Below, piece by piece: positions 9,598 through 20,243 of a stretch of DNA of 64,000 nucleotides. The notes under the pieces are model-generated. The model searched no databases, was not told where the DNA came from, and saw only the letters and a program-made list of their open reading frames with translations. Source of the stretch: Citrobacter sp. Cu233 (lineage in GTDB: Bacteria > Pseudomonadota > Gammaproteobacteria > Enterobacterales > Enterobacteriaceae); contig NZ_JAOWIF010000043.1 in assembly GCF_030332225.1 (NCBI RefSeq), positions 1 through 64,000 on the forward strand, read 5' to 3'. Each line of letters begins with the position of its first letter. The stretch's first letter is position 1. Both the position numbers and the translations under genes were made by a program.

Positions 9598-10349
9598 GAG
9601 TGACCATTTCCCCGGCGTAACACAATGCGACCCTGTAAATCGTGGCGATGATTATGGTTGTGACGGTAAATTCCGAGTTGTTCAGCGCCGCGTTGCCCGA
9701 ACATAGAAATGAATTCAGGGTGCATTGAAACCACCTCTGGTGTGCCGGAGCAGCAAATGTGATGGTTCAGACACAGGACTTCGTCGGTTTTTGCCATGAC
9801 CAGATGCAGATCATGGGATACCATCAGCACGGCGCAATCCAGCTCGCGTCGCAACTGATCGATAAGATCGTACAGTGCAACCTGACCATTCACATCCACT
9901 CCCTGGGTCGGTTCATCGAGCACCAGTAGCTGTGGTTTATTTAGCAACGCACGGGCCAGCAAGACACGCTGTGTTTCCCCGCCGGACAGTTTTTGCATCG
10001 GCGCATCCATCAGATGCCCGGCCTGAACACGCTTTAGCGCAGGGAGAATGTCGGCTTTCTTTGTGCCTGGCCGTAAGCGCAAAAAGCGGCTCACCGTCAG
10101 CGGAAGTGTGGTATCGAGGTATAGTTTTTGCGGTACATAGCCAATCCGCAAATGCCCGTTGCGCTTGATAACCCCTTCATCAGCGGCTACCAGCCCCAAT
10201 ACAACGCGCACCAGCGTAGACTTTCCGGCCCCATTCGGGCCAAGAAGCGTTAAAATTTTGCCGGGTCGAAGTTCAAGCGATACGTCAGAAAGGACGCGGC
10301 GTTGACCATAAGAGACCGAGACATTTTCCAGTGAAACCAAAGTCGTCAT
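9594..10349 (-). CDS. znuC: Zinc ABC transporter ATPase ZnuC
   Basis: 251 residues. Walker [10 protein letters not shown] near 37-45, signature LSGGETQRV near 122, Walker [13 protein letters not shown] near 143, and the switch His in MVSHDLHLV. The C-terminal His-rich tail (HNHNHRHD) is typical of ZnuC and may sense zinc. It powers uptake through ZnuB, and is divergent from znuA with a Zur-type operator between. Confidence 0.96.
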   Translation of the reverse strand: MTTLVSLENVSVSYGQRRVLSDVSLELRPGKILTLLGPNGAGKSTLVRVVLGLVAADEGVIKRNGHLRIGYVPQKLYLDTTLPLTVSRFLRLRPGTKKADILPALKRVQAGHLMDAPMQKLSGGETQRVLLARALLNKPQLLVLDEPTQGVDVNGQVALYDLIDQLRRELDCAVLMVSHDLHLVMAKTDEVLCLNHHICCSGTPEVVSMHPEFISMFGQRGAEQLGIYRHNHNHRHDLQGRIVLRRGNGHS

Positions 10350-10375
10350 ATCAATTTTAGTCTTGCAGAAGTTAT

Positions 10376-10398
10376 ATAATGTTATAATATCACATTTC
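10376..10398. promoter_or_regulatory. Zur operator between znuCB and znuA
   Basis: The AT-rich near-palindrome AATGTTATAATATCACATT (10378-10396) lies midway between the divergent starts and matches the E. coli znu Zur box. Zn-loaded Zur is expected to repress both directions from this one site. Confidence 0.8.
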
Positions 10399-10427
10399 TC
10401 ACATTCGTTACGATGATTGGTCGCATT

Positions 10428-11372
10428 ATGTTACATAAAAATACGCTTCTTTTCGCAGCATTATCCGCTGCTCTTTGGGGTAGTGCAACTCAGGCAGCAA
10501 ATGCCGCTGTAGTGGCGTCACTTAAGCCGTTGGGCTTTATTGCTTCAGCGATTGCAGATGGGGTTACAGACACTCAGGTTCTGCTGCCTGACGGGGCTTC
10601 CGAACACGATTATTCGCTGCGCCCTTCAGACGTAAAACGCTTACAGAACGCGGACTTAGTTGTATGGATCGGTCCGGAAATGGAGGCGTTTATGGAAAAG
10701 TCAGTCAAGAATATTCCTAACGCAAAACAGGTAACGATTGCGCAGCTCAATGACGTGAAACCGTTGCTCATGAAAGGCGCTGACGATGATGATGATGATC
10801 ATGGGCATAATGACGCTCACGGCGAAAAAAGTGACGAGCATCACCATCATGGTGATTACAACATGCATCTTTGGCTTTCCCCAGAGATAGCGCGGGCCTC
10901 AGCGGTTGCAATCCATGATAAATTAGTGGAACTTATGCCGCAAAGTCGAGCCAAACTTGACGCCAACCTGAAGGATTTTGAGGCACAATTAGCCGCAACC
11001 GATAAGCAGGTAGGTAACGAGCTCGCACCGCTCAAGGGTAAAGGGTATTTCGTTTTTCATGACGCCTATGGCTACTACGAAAAACACTACGGGCTAACAC
11101 CGCTTGGTCACTTTACCGTCAACCCTGAGATTCAACCTGGTGCGCAGCGTTTACATGAAATAAGAACACAGTTGGTTGAGCAAAAAGCAACTTGCGTTTT
11201 TGCTGAGCCACAGTTCAGGCCAGCGGTCGTTGAAGCCGTAGCGAGAGGGACATCCGTTCGAATGGGAACGTTGGATCCCCTCGGAACGAATATCAAACTG
11301 GGTAAAACAAGCTATTCAGCGTTTCTGAACCAATTAGCCAACCAGTATGCGAGCTGCCTGAAAGGAGATTAA
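10428..11372 (+). CDS. znuA: Periplasmic zinc-binding protein ZnuA
   Basis: 314 residues from ATG 10428 (MLHKNTLLF). I prefer it to the upstream 10413 start because the signal peptide (about 1-26, cleaved after ATQAA-NA) then has normal length. Zinc ligands of the family are visible: His in GASEHDYSL, His in NMHLWLSPE, and His in [10 protein letters not shown]. Between the first two lies a long acidic/His loop, with a run of six Asp and then His-rich sequence near residues 120-145, thought to capture zinc. It delivers Zn(II) to ZnuB. Confidence 0.96.
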   Translation: MLHKNTLLFAALSAALWGSATQAANAAVVASLKPLGFIASAIADGVTDTQVLLPDGASEHDYSLRPSDVKRLQNADLVVWIGPEMEAFMEKSVKNIPNAKQVTIAQLNDVKPLLMKGADDDDDDHGHNDAHGEKSDEHHHHGDYNMHLWLSPEIARASAVAIHDKLVELMPQSRAKLDANLKDFEAQLAATDKQVGNELAPLKGKGYFVFHDAYGYYEKHYGLTPLGHFTVNPEIQPGAQRLHEIRTQLVEQKATCVFAEPQFRPAVVEAVARGTSVRMGTLDPLGTNIKLGKTSYSAFLNQLANQYASCLKGD

Positions 11373-11387
11373 TGAGGAAGTGAATAC

Positions 11388-12707
11388 GTGCAACAGATAG
11401 CCCGCTCTGTCGCTCTGGCATTTAATAATTTGCCGCGACCCCATCGTGTTATGTTGGGGTCGCTTACTGTTCTGACCCTGGCCGTCGCAGTCTGGCGGCC
11501 TTATGTATACCATCCCGACTCTGCACCCATCGTTAAAACCATTGAGCTGGAAAAAAGTGAGATCCGTTCACTGCTGCCAGAGGCCAGCGAACCTATCGAT
11601 CAAGCCGCTCAGGAAGATGAAGCTATCCCTCAGGACGAACTCGATGATAAGACCTCTGGCGAGGCCGGGGTTCACGAGTATGTTGTCTCTACTGGCGATA
11701 CGCTGAGCAGCATTCTGAACCAGTACGGCATTGATATGGGCGATATCAGCCAGCTTGCCGCATCTGATAAAGATTTACGTAACCTAAAAATTGGCCAGCA
11801 ACTTTCCTGGACACTGTCTTCGGAAGGTGATTTGCAGCGCCTGACCTGGGAAGTCTCCCGCCGTGAAACCCGTACTTATGATCGTACGGCAACGGGTTTC
11901 AAAATGAGCAGCGAAATGCAGCAGGGCGACTGGGTCAACAGCCGAATCAACGGTACGGTGGGGGGGAGTTTCGTCGCCAGTGCACGAGATGCCGGCCTGA
12001 CCAGTTCTGAAATCAGCGCAGTGATTAAAGCGATGCAATGGCAGATGGACTTTCGCAAGCTGAAGAAAGGCGATGAGTTCTCAGTTTTGATGTCTCGCGA
12101 GATGCTGGACGGTAAACGCGAACAAAGCCAACTGCTGGGCGTTCGTTTGCGCTCTGAAGGCAAAGATTATTACGCTATCCGTGCTGAAGACGGTAAATTC
12201 TATGACCGTAACGGGACCGGGCTTGCTAAAGGGTTTATGCGTTTCCCTACGGCGAAGCAGTTCCGTATTTCGTCAAACTTCAATCCACGTCGCCTGAATC
12301 CGGTAACCGGACGCGTTGCACCGCACAAAGGTGTCGACTTTGCGATGCCGCAAGGTACGCCGGTGCTGTCAGTCGGTGATGGAGAAGTGGTGGTCGCGAA
12401 ACGTAGTGGCGCGGCCGGATACTATGTTGCCGTTCGTCACGGTCGCACTTACACCACCCGTTACATGCACCTGCGTAAGCTGCTGGTTAAACCGGGACAA
12501 AAAGTGAAACGTGGCGACCGTATTGCGCTGTCAGGTAACACTGGGCGTTCTACTGGCCCGCACCTGCACTACGAAGTATGGGTCAACCAGCAGGCTGTGA
12601 ACCCGTTGACGGCAAAACTGCCGCGTACGGAAGGGCTGAGCGGTTCGGATCGTACCGAGTACCTGGCACAGGTGAAAGAGGTCCTGCCTCAGCTACGCTT
12701 CGATTAA
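11388..12707 (+). CDS. mepM: Murein DD-endopeptidase MepM
   Basis: 439 residues with a GTG start (MQQIARSVALAFNN) 15 bases after znuA. An N-terminal membrane anchor lies at about 22-41. A LysM domain follows at about 97-140 (EYVVSTGDTLSSILNQYG), then an M23 metallopeptidase domain at about 305-410 with zinc ligands in HKGVDF and GPHLHYEVW. It cleaves D-Ala-mDAP crosslinks so that new murein strands can be inserted, and is redundant with MepS and MepH. The short gap suggests read-through from znuA. Confidence 0.96.
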   Translation: MQQIARSVALAFNNLPRPHRVMLGSLTVLTLAVAVWRPYVYHPDSAPIVKTIELEKSEIRSLLPEASEPIDQAAQEDEAIPQDELDDKTSGEAGVHEYVVSTGDTLSSILNQYGIDMGDISQLAASDKDLRNLKIGQQLSWTLSSEGDLQRLTWEVSRRETRTYDRTATGFKMSSEMQQGDWVNSRINGTVGGSFVASARDAGLTSSEISAVIKAMQWQMDFRKLKKGDEFSVLMSREMLDGKREQSQLLGVRLRSEGKDYYAIRAEDGKFYDRNGTGLAKGFMRFPTAKQFRISSNFNPRRLNPVTGRVAPHKGVDFAMPQGTPVLSVGDGEVVVAKRSGAAGYYVAVRHGRTYTTRYMHLRKLLVKPGQKVKRGDRIALSGNTGRSTGPHLHYEVWVNQQAVNPLTAKLPRTEGLSGSDRTEYLAQVKEVLPQLRFD

Positions 12708-12722
12708 TAAATACTCGGACAG

Positions 12723-12754
12723 AGCCGGTACGCTAAGCGTGCCGGCTTTTTATT
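12723..12754 (+). terminator. Intrinsic terminator after mepM
   Basis: AGCCGGTACGC-TAA-GCGTGCCGGCT (12723-12747), with 11-bp arms containing one G-T pair, is followed by TTTTATTTT. It ends the znuA-mepM transcript before lpxM. Confidence 0.85.
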
Positions 12755-12826
12755 TTGTACGGGACACGGTGCGCCGCTACACTATCAGCAGATTTACTTT
12801 TTCGCAGCCCCCGATACTGGAAGAGC

Positions 12827-13798
12827 ATGGAAACGAAAAAAAAGAGTATTGAGTATATCCCTGAGTTTCATAAATCATTCCGTCATCCGCGCTACTGGGG
12901 CGCCTGGCTTGGCGTGGCGGCGATCGCAGGGATTGCATTAACGCCTGCGTCATTTCGCGATCCCGTTCTGGCGAAACTGGGACGGCTTGCCGGACGGCTG
13001 GGGAAAAGTTCGCGTCGTAGAGCGCTTATCAATTTATCCCTCTGTTTTCCTGAGCGCAGCGAAGCCGAGCGTGAGGCCATCGTTGATGAGATGTTTGCGA
13101 CTGCGCCTCAGGCAATGGTTATGATGGCAGAATTAGCAATGCGTGGCCCGGAGAAAATTCAGAACCGCGTTGACTGGCAGGGCCTGGAAATTATCGATGA
13201 GATGCGACGTAATGAGGAAAAGGTGATTTTTCTCGTCCCTCACGGCTGGGGTGTTGATATTCCGGCAATGCTGATGGCATCTCAGGGCCAGAAAATGGCA
13301 GCGATGTTCCATAACCAGGGCAATCCGGTATTTGACTATGTCTGGAATACGGTACGTCGACGTTTCGGCGGTCGTTTACATGCACGTAACGACGGTATTA
13401 AACCTTTTATTCAGTCGGTACGGCAGGGATACTGGGGATATTACTTACCGGATCAGGACCACGGCCCGGAGCATAGCGAGTTTGTGGATTTCTTCGCGAC
13501 CTATAAGGCAACGTTACCGGCAATTGGCCGTCTGATGAAGGTTTGTCATGCGCGCGTAATACCGCTGTTCCCGGTGTACGATGGCAAAACGCATCGCCTG
13601 ACGATTCAGGTACGCCCACCCATGGATGACATTCTCACGGCCGATGACCATACAATTGCCAGACGGATGAATGAAGAAGTGGAGATTTTTGTCACCCCGC
13701 ATCTCGAACAATACACCTGGATTCTGAAACTGCTAAAGACCCGCAAACCCGGCGAAATTGAACCGTATAAGCGCAAAGATCTTTATCCTAAGAAATAG
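12827..13798 (+). CDS. lpxM: Lipid A myristoyltransferase LpxM
   Basis: 323 residues from ATG 12827 (METKKKSIEYIPEF), the conserved start; an in-frame extension to 12755 is not conserved. One N-terminal membrane segment (about 25-45) anchors it in the inner membrane. The HX4D acyltransferase motif is visible as HGWGVD near residue 139. It adds the secondary myristate that completes hexa-acylated lipid A. The gene stands alone between two terminators. Confidence 0.96.
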   Translation: METKKKSIEYIPEFHKSFRHPRYWGAWLGVAAIAGIALTPASFRDPVLAKLGRLAGRLGKSSRRRALINLSLCFPERSEAEREAIVDEMFATAPQAMVMMAELAMRGPEKIQNRVDWQGLEIIDEMRRNEEKVIFLVPHGWGVDIPAMLMASQGQKMAAMFHNQGNPVFDYVWNTVRRRFGGRLHARNDGIKPFIQSVRQGYWGYYLPDQDHGPEHSEFVDFFATYKATLPAIGRLMKVCHARVIPLFPVYDGKTHRLTIQVRPPMDDILTADDHTIARRMNEEVEIFVTPHLEQYTWILKLLKTRKPGEIEPYKRKDLYPKK

Positions 13799-13802
13799 AA
13801 AA

Positions 13803-13828
13803 AGCCTCTCGTTCGAGAGGCTTTTTTG
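13803..13828. terminator. Bidirectional terminator between lpxM and pykA
   Basis: AGCCTCTCG-TT-CGAGAGGCT (13803-13822), preceded by an A-run and followed by TTTTTT. It separates the convergent genes lpxM and pykA and can act on both strands. Confidence 0.9.
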
Positions 13829-13845
13829 TATCTGGCGATCTGCAC

Positions 13846-13870
13846 GCCTGATAAGCGAATAATATCAGGC
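13846..13870. repeat. REP-like hairpin
   Basis: GCCTGATA (13846-13853) pairs with TATCAGGC (13863-13870) around a 9-base loop. This is the REP consensus stem without the usual central GC-rich part. It sits in the 3' region shared by lpxM and pykA, where REP elements commonly stabilise mRNA ends. Confidence 0.55.
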
Positions 13871-13884
13871 AGTCAGCAGAGTCG

Positions 13885-15327
13885 TTATTCTACAGTCAGA
13901 ATACGTGTGGTGTTGGTGGAACCGATGGTGCTCATGACATCACCCTGGGTCACAATCACCAGATCGCCTGACACCAGGTAACCTTTGTCGCGCAGCAGAT
14001 TGACCGCTTCGTTGGCAGCCACTACACCGTCAGTTTCGCTGTCAAAGTGGACCGGCGTAACGCCACGATACAGAGAGGTCAGATTCAGCGTACGTTCATG
14101 ACGAGACATTGCGAAAATTGGCAGGCCAGAACTGATGCGGGATGTCATCAGCGCAGTACGACCAGACTCGGTCATGGCGATGATAGCGGTAACACCTTTC
14201 AGATGGTTAGCGGCATACATCGCTGACATGGCGATAGCTTCTTCGACATTATCAAACTGCACGTCGAGACGGTGTTTAGAAACGTTGATGCTCGGGATTT
14301 TCTCTGCACCCAGACATACGCGAGCCATCGCTGCGACGGTTTCTGCCGGGTACTGGCCTGCAGCCGTTTCCGCAGACAGCATGACGGCATCAGTCCCATC
14401 CAGAACGGCGTTTGCCACGTCCATGACTTCCGCACGGGTTGGCATTGGGTTAGTGATCATCGACTCCATCATCTGCGTTGCGGTAATTACCGCACGGTTC
14501 AGCTGACGTGCGCGACGAATCAACGCTTTCTGAATACCGACCAGCTCCGGGTCACCGATTTCCACGCCCAGGTCACCACGCGCAACCATTACCACGTCAG
14601 AAGCAAGGATGATGTCATCCATCGCATTCTGGTCACAGACGGCTTCAGCACGCTCTACCTTGGCAACAATTTTCGCATCGCAGCCAGCGTCGCGCGCCAG
14701 GCGGCGGGCATAGTTCAGATCTTCACCGCAGCGAGGGAAGGAGACTGCCAGATAGTCAACGCTGATTTGCGCTGCAGTAATGATGTCTGCTTTGTCTTTT
14801 TCCGTCAGCGCTTCAGCAGAAAGGCCGCCGCCAAGTTTGTTGATGCCTTTGTTGTTGGAGAGCGGGCCACCGACAGTGACTTCGGTGAAGACTTTCATTC
14901 CCTGAACTTCCAGCACTTTGAGCTGTACGCGACCATCATCCAGCAGCAGGATATCGCCCGGCACTACGTCAGCAGGCAGGCCTTTGTAATCGATGCCAAC
15001 TTTTTCTTTGTCGCCTTCACCTTTACCGAGGTTGGCGTCTAACAGGAATTTGTCGCCAACATTGAGAAATACTTTGCCTTCTTTAAAGGTCGATACACGG
15101 ATTTTAGGTCCCTGCAGGTCACCCAAAATAGCTACATGACGTCCCAGTTTGGCGGCAATCTCACGGACTTTATCCGCCCGCATTTTGTGATCTTCTGGAG
15201 AGCCGTGCGAAAAGTTCATACGTACAACGTTTGCGCCCGCGGCGATAATTTTTTCAAGGTTGTTATCGCGGTCAGTTGCCGGGCCTAACGTGGTAACGAT
15301 TTTGGTTCTGCGAAGCCTTCTGGACAT
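13885..15327 (-). CDS. pykA: Pyruvate kinase II
   Basis: 480 residues from [20 protein letters not shown]; the eight residues that could extend it upstream are not conserved. The TIM-barrel signatures are present: NFSHG near 43-47, the Mg-binding loop in [11 protein letters not shown] (catalytic Lys), and the [10 protein letters not shown] and TQMMESMI segments. It converts phosphoenolpyruvate and ADP to pyruvate and ATP; E. coli PykA is AMP-activated. It lies next to hexR, whose product senses the KDPG made by Edd. Confidence 0.97.
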   Translation of the reverse strand: MSRRLRRTKIVTTLGPATDRDNNLEKIIAAGANVVRMNFSHGSPEDHKMRADKVREIAAKLGRHVAILGDLQGPKIRVSTFKEGKVFLNVGDKFLLDANLGKGEGDKEKVGIDYKGLPADVVPGDILLLDDGRVQLKVLEVQGMKVFTEVTVGGPLSNNKGINKLGGGLSAEALTEKDKADIITAAQISVDYLAVSFPRCGEDLNYARRLARDAGCDAKIVAKVERAEAVCDQNAMDDIILASDVVMVARGDLGVEIGDPELVGIQKALIRRARQLNRAVITATQMMESMITNPMPTRAEVMDVANAVLDGTDAVMLSAETAAGQYPAETVAAMARVCLGAEKIPSINVSKHRLDVQFDNVEEAIAMSAMYAANHLKGVTAIIAMTESGRTALMTSRISSGLPIFAMSRHERTLNLTSLYRGVTPVHFDSETDGVVAANEAVNLLRDKGYLVSGDLVIVTQGDVMSTIGSTNTTRILTVE

Positions 15328-15446
15328 GTAATACTCCGTTGACTGAAACAACTAGGTGTTGCGTGAACATTGATCCGGCCGTTCTCGAACATAAACGGTA
15401 AAATGAGCGACCCGGATGATAAAAGGGTAGAACATTGTTATTGCTT

Positions 15447-16316
15447 TTAGCGGTCATCACTCTTGATGAGTAATTCTTTATCAAAACGCGATTCCTTGAG
15501 CGCTTCCTTGACACGCTTCAAGTTATCTCTAAATTTTGCCCCTCGGCGCAAAGTAAATCCCGTAGCCAGCACATCTATCACGGTAAGTTGAGCAAGTCGA
15601 GAGACCATGGGCATATAAATGTCAGTATCTTCCGGTACATCGAGGGTAATTGCCAGCGTTGCTTCACGTGCCAGCGGAGTACCAGGAGATGTCAGGGCAA
15701 TCACCATGGCATCGTTTTCTCTTGCCAGTTGTGCCAGTTCCACCAAACTTTTGGTTCTTCCGGTGTGTGAAATGAGCACAATGACATCGTCATCACTACA
15801 ATTCATACAGCTCATGCGTTGCAGAACGATGTCGTCGGAATAGATAACCGGAACGTTAAAACGGAAAAATTTATTCATGGCGTCATGCGCCACCGCAGCG
15901 GAGGAACCTAGCCCAAAAAAGGCTATTTTTTTTGCCTGAGTTAGCAAATCAACCGCACGATTTACCGCCACGTTATCCAGAGACTGACGAACATGGTCAA
16001 GGCTTGCCATTGCAGACTCGAAGATTTTCCCCGTGTAGGATTCAACGCTGTCATCCTCATCCACATTGCGATTAACATATGGGGTACCATTTGCCAGACT
16101 TTGCGCCAGATGCAGTTTAAAATCAGGAAAGCCACGCGTACCCATGCTGCGACAGAAACGGTTAACGGTGGGTTCGCTGACATTGGCTTCCAGCGCCAGC
16201 GCAGCAATGCTTGAATGGATTGCCTGGTCTGGTGAGGTAAGAATAACGTCAGCAACTTTACGTTCTGACTTGCTCAAATGTTCCAGTTTTAACTGGATTT
16301 TTTCCAGCATATTCAT
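15447..16316 (-). CDS. hexR: Transcriptional regulator HexR (RpiR family)
   Basis: 289 residues from MNMLEKIQLKLEHLSKSER, the conserved start; a 15-residue upstream extension is not. An N-terminal helix-turn-helix (about 20-70, ANVSEPTVNRFCRSMG) is followed by a SIS sugar-phosphate-binding domain (about 120-260, FFGLGSSAAVAHDA and LISHTGRTKSLVE). HexR senses KDPG and controls central carbon genes. It is divergent from zwf, in front of which a HexR-type box is visible. Confidence 0.95.
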   Translation of the reverse strand: MNMLEKIQLKLEHLSKSERKVADVILTSPDQAIHSSIAALALEANVSEPTVNRFCRSMGTRGFPDFKLHLAQSLANGTPYVNRNVDEDDSVESYTGKIFESAMASLDHVRQSLDNVAVNRAVDLLTQAKKIAFFGLGSSAAVAHDAMNKFFRFNVPVIYSDDIVLQRMSCMNCSDDDVIVLISHTGRTKSLVELAQLARENDAMVIALTSPGTPLAREATLAITLDVPEDTDIYMPMVSRLAQLTVIDVLATGFTLRRGAKFRDNLKRVKEALKESRFDKELLIKSDDR

Positions 16317-16682
16317 GATGTAGGTGGACTCATGGGTCATGGGCAAAAGCGATTTCAGCAATACGGGGAAATCGGGAGATAATTTTGTTAGATATTACCC
16401 CTGGGAGCGAAGGAACGGGGCAAAATGGATAGAATAGTTGTTGTTTTTTTTCATTACATGATCGAAGTCTGGTTTTCATACTTCTTCATGGGTACGAAAA
16501 AAAATGACTTTTTTATCCATTTTGAGCCGAATGGGCGCCTCTTTAGCCGTTGTTTTCGGTAACAGCACGGCTGGATAAGTGTTTACGGTTCACGGAATCA
16601 CGTAAAAGCAGTACAGTGCATTGTAATAAAATTACAACCAGTGTCTGGCAAAAGCACCAGGCACTTAATTGAGGAGAATGAC
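16317..16682. other. hexR/zwf divergent intergenic region
   Basis: 366 bases between the divergent genes. It contains a T-rich stretch near 16440, a HexR-type box at 16622-16636 and the zwf ribosome binding site GAGGAG at 16672-16677. E. coli zwf also has a MarA/SoxS/Rob site here; I could not assign one with confidence. Confidence 0.6.
16622..16636 (+). promoter_or_regulatory. HexR box upstream of zwf
   Basis: TGTAATAAAATTACA is a near-perfect match to the known HexR palindrome TGTAATTAAATTACA. It lies 46 bases before the zwf ATG, next to the gene for HexR itself. Confidence 0.85.
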
Positions 16683-18158
16683 ATGGCGGTAACGCAAACA
16701 GCCCAGGCATGTGACCTGGTCATTTTCGGCGCGAAGGGCGACCTGGCGCGACGGAAATTGCTGCCTTCCCTGTATCAACTGGAAAAGGCCGGTCAGATTA
16801 ACCCGGATACCCGCATCATTGGGGTAGGGCGTGCTGATTGGGACAAAGCTGCCTATACCAAGGTTGTACGCGAAGCGCTCGAAACTTTCATGAAAGAAAA
16901 AATTGATGAAAGTTTATGGGAAACCCTCAGTGGCCGTCTGGATTTTTGTAATCTGGACGTCAATGACACCGCCGCATTTAGCCGTCTGGGCGATATGCTG
17001 GATCAAAAATCACGTACCACAATTAACTATTTCGCTATGCCGCCAAGCACCTTTGGCGCGATCTGCAAAGGTTTGGGGGAAGCAAAACTTAATGCTAAAC
17101 CTGCGCGTGTCGTGATGGAAAAACCGCTGGGCACTTCACTTGCGACATCCCGTGAAATCAACGACCAGGTGGGTGAGTATTTCGAAGAATGCCAGGTTTA
17201 CCGCATCGACCACTATCTTGGTAAAGAAACGGTTCTGAACCTGCTGGCGCTGCGTTTCGCTAACTCCCTGTTTGTGAATAACTGGGATAATCGCACTATC
17301 GACCACGTAGAAATTACGGTGGCGGAAGAAGTGGGTATTGAAGGGCGCTGGGGCTATTTTGACCAGGCAGGTCAAATGCGCGATATGATCCAGAACCACC
17401 TGCTGCAGATCCTCTGCATGATCGCAATGTCTCCTCCGGCTGATCTGAGCGCTGACAGCATTCGCGATGAGAAAGTAAAAGTACTGAAATCGCTGCGTCG
17501 CATCGATCGCTCGAACGTGCGTGAAAAAACGGTTCGCGGCCAGTACACCACCGGTTTTGCCCAGGGTAAAAAGGTACCGGGTTACCTGGAAGAAGAGGGC
17601 GCGAATAAGAGCAGTAACACGGAAACGTTTGTGGCGATCCGCGTCGATATCGATAACTGGCGCTGGACGGGGGTACCGTTCTACCTGCGTACCGGTAAAC
17701 GTTTACCAACCAAGTGCTCTGAAGTGGTGGTTTACTTCAAAACACCTGAGCTGAATCTGTTTAAAGAATCCTGGCAGGATCTGCCGCAGAACAAGTTGAC
17801 TATTCGTTTGCAGCCTGATGAAGGGGTTGATATCCAGGTACTGAACAAAGTGCCGGGTCTGGATCACAAACATAATCTGCAAATCACTAAGCTGGATCTG
17901 AGCTACTCAGAAACCTTCAACCAAACCCACCTGGCCGACGCCTATGAGCGCCTGCTGTTGGAAACCATGCGCGGTATTCAGGCTTTGTTTGTGCGTCGTG
18001 ATGAGGTCGAAGAAGCCTGGAAGTGGGTGGATTCAATTACCGAAGCCTGGGCGATGGATAACGAGTCGCCGAAGCCTTATCAGGCGGGAACCTGGGGACC
18101 GGTTGCGTCTGTGGCCATGATCACCCGTGACGGTCGTTCCTGGAACGAATTTGAGTAA
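16683..18158 (+). CDS. zwf: Glucose-6-phosphate 1-dehydrogenase
   Basis: 491 residues from ATG 16683 ([22 protein letters not shown]), six bases after GAGGAG. The dinucleotide fold [11 protein letters not shown] is at about 15-25, and the substrate/catalytic motif RIDHYLGKE near 180. It oxidises glucose 6-phosphate to 6-phosphogluconolactone and makes NADPH, feeding both the pentose phosphate and Entner-Doudoroff routes; edd-eda follow directly downstream. An earlier in-frame ATG at 16641 lies just after the HexR box and is unlikely. Confidence 0.97.
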   Translation: MAVTQTAQACDLVIFGAKGDLARRKLLPSLYQLEKAGQINPDTRIIGVGRADWDKAAYTKVVREALETFMKEKIDESLWETLSGRLDFCNLDVNDTAAFSRLGDMLDQKSRTTINYFAMPPSTFGAICKGLGEAKLNAKPARVVMEKPLGTSLATSREINDQVGEYFEECQVYRIDHYLGKETVLNLLALRFANSLFVNNWDNRTIDHVEITVAEEVGIEGRWGYFDQAGQMRDMIQNHLLQILCMIAMSPPADLSADSIRDEKVKVLKSLRRIDRSNVREKTVRGQYTTGFAQGKKVPGYLEEEGANKSSNTETFVAIRVDIDNWRWTGVPFYLRTGKRLPTKCSEVVVYFKTPELNLFKESWQDLPQNKLTIRLQPDEGVDIQVLNKVPGLDHKHNLQITKLDLSYSETFNQTHLADAYERLLLETMRGIQALFVRRDEVEEAWKWVDSITEAWAMDNESPKPYQAGTWGPVASVAMITRDGRSWNEFE

Positions 18159-18182
18159 AAGATCATCTAGCCATTAGGTGTT

Positions 18183-18198
18183 ATTTTACCGGTAACAT
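18183..18198. promoter_or_regulatory. Putative GntR operator upstream of edd
   Basis: ATTTTACCGGTAACAT is a palindrome centred on ACCGGT with one mismatch between arms, and it fits the gluconate repressor consensus of the ATGTTA-N4-TAACAT type. edd-eda is known to be GntR-controlled and gluconate-induced in E. coli. Pattern-based call. Confidence 0.55.
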
Positions 18199-18238
18199 GA
18201 TCTAACACAGATTGTAGGATAATTTTTGCACTTTTAAA

Positions 18239-18270
18239 CCTCGCGTGGATTCACCCGCGAGGTTTTTTTT
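18239..18270 (+). terminator. Terminator after zwf
   Basis: CCTCGCG (18239-18245) pairs with CGCGAGG (18256-18262), followed by eight T. It lies between zwf and edd, so any read-through into edd-eda must pass this hairpin. Confidence 0.85.
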
Positions 18271-18391
18271 ATTACACTGCCTGAAACGATTTTGCCCCTG
18301 AGCTACGGCTAACAAGCGATTCAGCAATATTTAGCGATGCTGAATACATTGTTTACCCAACCGCTCTGACAGATAAATTTTAGGAGCCTCT

Positions 18392-20209
18392 ATGAATCCG
18401 AATTTGTTACGCGTAACACAACGTATCGTCGAACGTTCCCGGGACACGCGTTCCGCCTACCTCGCTCGAATCGAACAGGCTAAAACGACTACCGTCCATC
18501 GTTCACAACTGGCGTGCGGGAATCTGGCGCATGGTTTTGCCGCATGTCAGCCAGAGGATAAAGCCTCGCTAAAAAGCATGTTGCGTAACAATATCGCGAT
18601 CATTACCTCCTATAACGACATGCTTTCTGCACACCAGCCGTATGAACACTATCCGGCCATCATTCGTAAAGCACTACATGAAGCCAATGCGGTGGGTCAG
18701 GTTGCTGGTGGCGTACCTGCGATGTGCGACGGAGTGACCCAGGGTCAGGACGGTATGGAGCTTTCTCTGCTAAGTCGTGAAGTCATTGCGATGTCGGCGG
18801 CCGTGGGGCTCTCACACAATATGTTCGATGGTGCGCTGTTCCTCGGCGTATGTGACAAGATTGTCCCGGGCCTGGTCATGGCGGCGCTTTCCTTCGGTCA
18901 TCTGCCTTCCATCTTCATCCCTTCAGGCCCGATGGCGAGTGGTCTGGCGAACAAAGAGAAAGTGCGTATTCGTCAACTGTATGCCGAAGGCAAAGTCGAT
19001 CGTATGGCACTGCTCGAATCCGAGGCTGCGTCTTATCATGCACCAGGTACCTGTACGTTTTACGGCACCGCTAACACCAACCAGATGGTCGTGGAGTTTA
19101 TGGGTATGCAGTTGCCAGGCTCCTCTTTTGTGCACCCGGATGCACCACTGCGTGAAGCATTGACCGCAGCGGCGGCCCGTCAGGTAACACGTCTGACCGG
19201 TAACGGTAACGGTAACGAGTGGATGCCGATCGGTAAAATGATCGATGAAAAAGTGGTCGTGAACGGTATTGTGGCACTGCTGGCGACCGGTGGTTCAACC
19301 AACCATACGATGCATCTGGTGGCCATGGCGCGTGCAGCCGGTATTCTGATTAACTGGGATGACTTCTCCGACCTGTCAGATGTGGTCCCGCTGATGGCCC
19401 GGCTCTACCCGAATGGCCCGGCAGACATTAACCATTTCCAGGCTGCTGGCGGTGTGCCTGTATTAATGCGTGAACTGCTGAACGCGGGTCTGTTACATGA
19501 AGATGTGAATACCGTAGCCGGATTCGGTTTATCGCGTTATACCCTGGAGCCGTGGCTGAATAACGGTGAACTGGACTGGCGCGAAGGTGCGGAAAAATCG
19601 CTGGACAGCAATGTGATTGCAGCCTTTGAGCAGCCATTCTCCCATCACGGTGGCACTAAAGTACTGAGTGGCAATCTGGGGCGTGCGGTGATGAAAACCT
19701 CAGCTGTTCCCGTTGAAAATCAGGTGATTGAAGCGCCTGCAGTGGTCTTCGAAAGTCAACATGATGTATTACCGGCGTTTGATGCGGGCCTGCTTGACCG
19801 GGATTGTGTAGTCGTTGTGCGCCATCAGGGACCAAAAGCGAACGGAATGCCAGAATTACATAAACTCATGCCGCCACTTGGTGTATTATTGGACCGTTGT
19901 TTCAAAATTGCGTTAGTTACTGATGGACGACTTTCAGGTGCTTCAGGTAAAGTGCCTTCAGCAATCCATGTAACCCCAGAAGCCTACGATGGCGGGCTGC
20001 TGGCGAAAGTGCGCGATGGCGACATCATTCGTGTGAATGGACAGACAGGTGAATTGACGCTGCTGGTTGATGAAGAGGAACTTGCCTCTCGTCAGCCTCA
20101 CATTCCTGACCTTAGCGCTTCGCGCGTGGGTACCGGGCGTGAAATGTTCAGCGCGTTGCGTGAAAAGCTGTCCGGTGCGGAGCAGGGCGCAACCTGTATC
20201 ACTTTTTAA
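18392..20209 (+). CDS. edd: 6-phosphogluconate dehydratase
   Basis: 605 residues against 603 in E. coli. It is an IlvD/Edd-family dehydratase with a [4Fe-4S] cluster: Cys in [14 protein letters not shown], in [11 protein letters not shown] and in [15 protein letters not shown] are the cluster ligands. It converts 6-phosphogluconate to KDPG. The two extra residues come from a third GGTAAC hexamer at 19199-19216, giving GNGNGNEW where E. coli has GNGNEW. ATG 18392 follows TTAGGAGCC. It is followed at 34 bases by eda. Confidence 0.97.
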   Translation: MNPNLLRVTQRIVERSRDTRSAYLARIEQAKTTTVHRSQLACGNLAHGFAACQPEDKASLKSMLRNNIAIITSYNDMLSAHQPYEHYPAIIRKALHEANAVGQVAGGVPAMCDGVTQGQDGMELSLLSREVIAMSAAVGLSHNMFDGALFLGVCDKIVPGLVMAALSFGHLPSIFIPSGPMASGLANKEKVRIRQLYAEGKVDRMALLESEAASYHAPGTCTFYGTANTNQMVVEFMGMQLPGSSFVHPDAPLREALTAAAARQVTRLTGNGNGNEWMPIGKMIDEKVVVNGIVALLATGGSTNHTMHLVAMARAAGILINWDDFSDLSDVVPLMARLYPNGPADINHFQAAGGVPVLMRELLNAGLLHEDVNTVAGFGLSRYTLEPWLNNGELDWREGAEKSLDSNVIAAFEQPFSHHGGTKVLSGNLGRAVMKTSAVPVENQVIEAPAVVFESQHDVLPAFDAGLLDRDCVVVVRHQGPKANGMPELHKLMPPLGVLLDRCFKIALVTDGRLSGASGKVPSAIHVTPEAYDGGLLAKVRDGDIIRVNGQTGELTLLVDEEELASRQPHIPDLSASRVGTGREMFSALREKLSGAEQGATCITF

Positions 20210-20243
20210 GACTTAATTTGTAATCAGGCGAGAGAAAACTCTG

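Noticed and set aside
14272-15042. 256-residue plus-strand ORF opposite pykA
   Set aside because: Antisense of a conserved enzyme gene.
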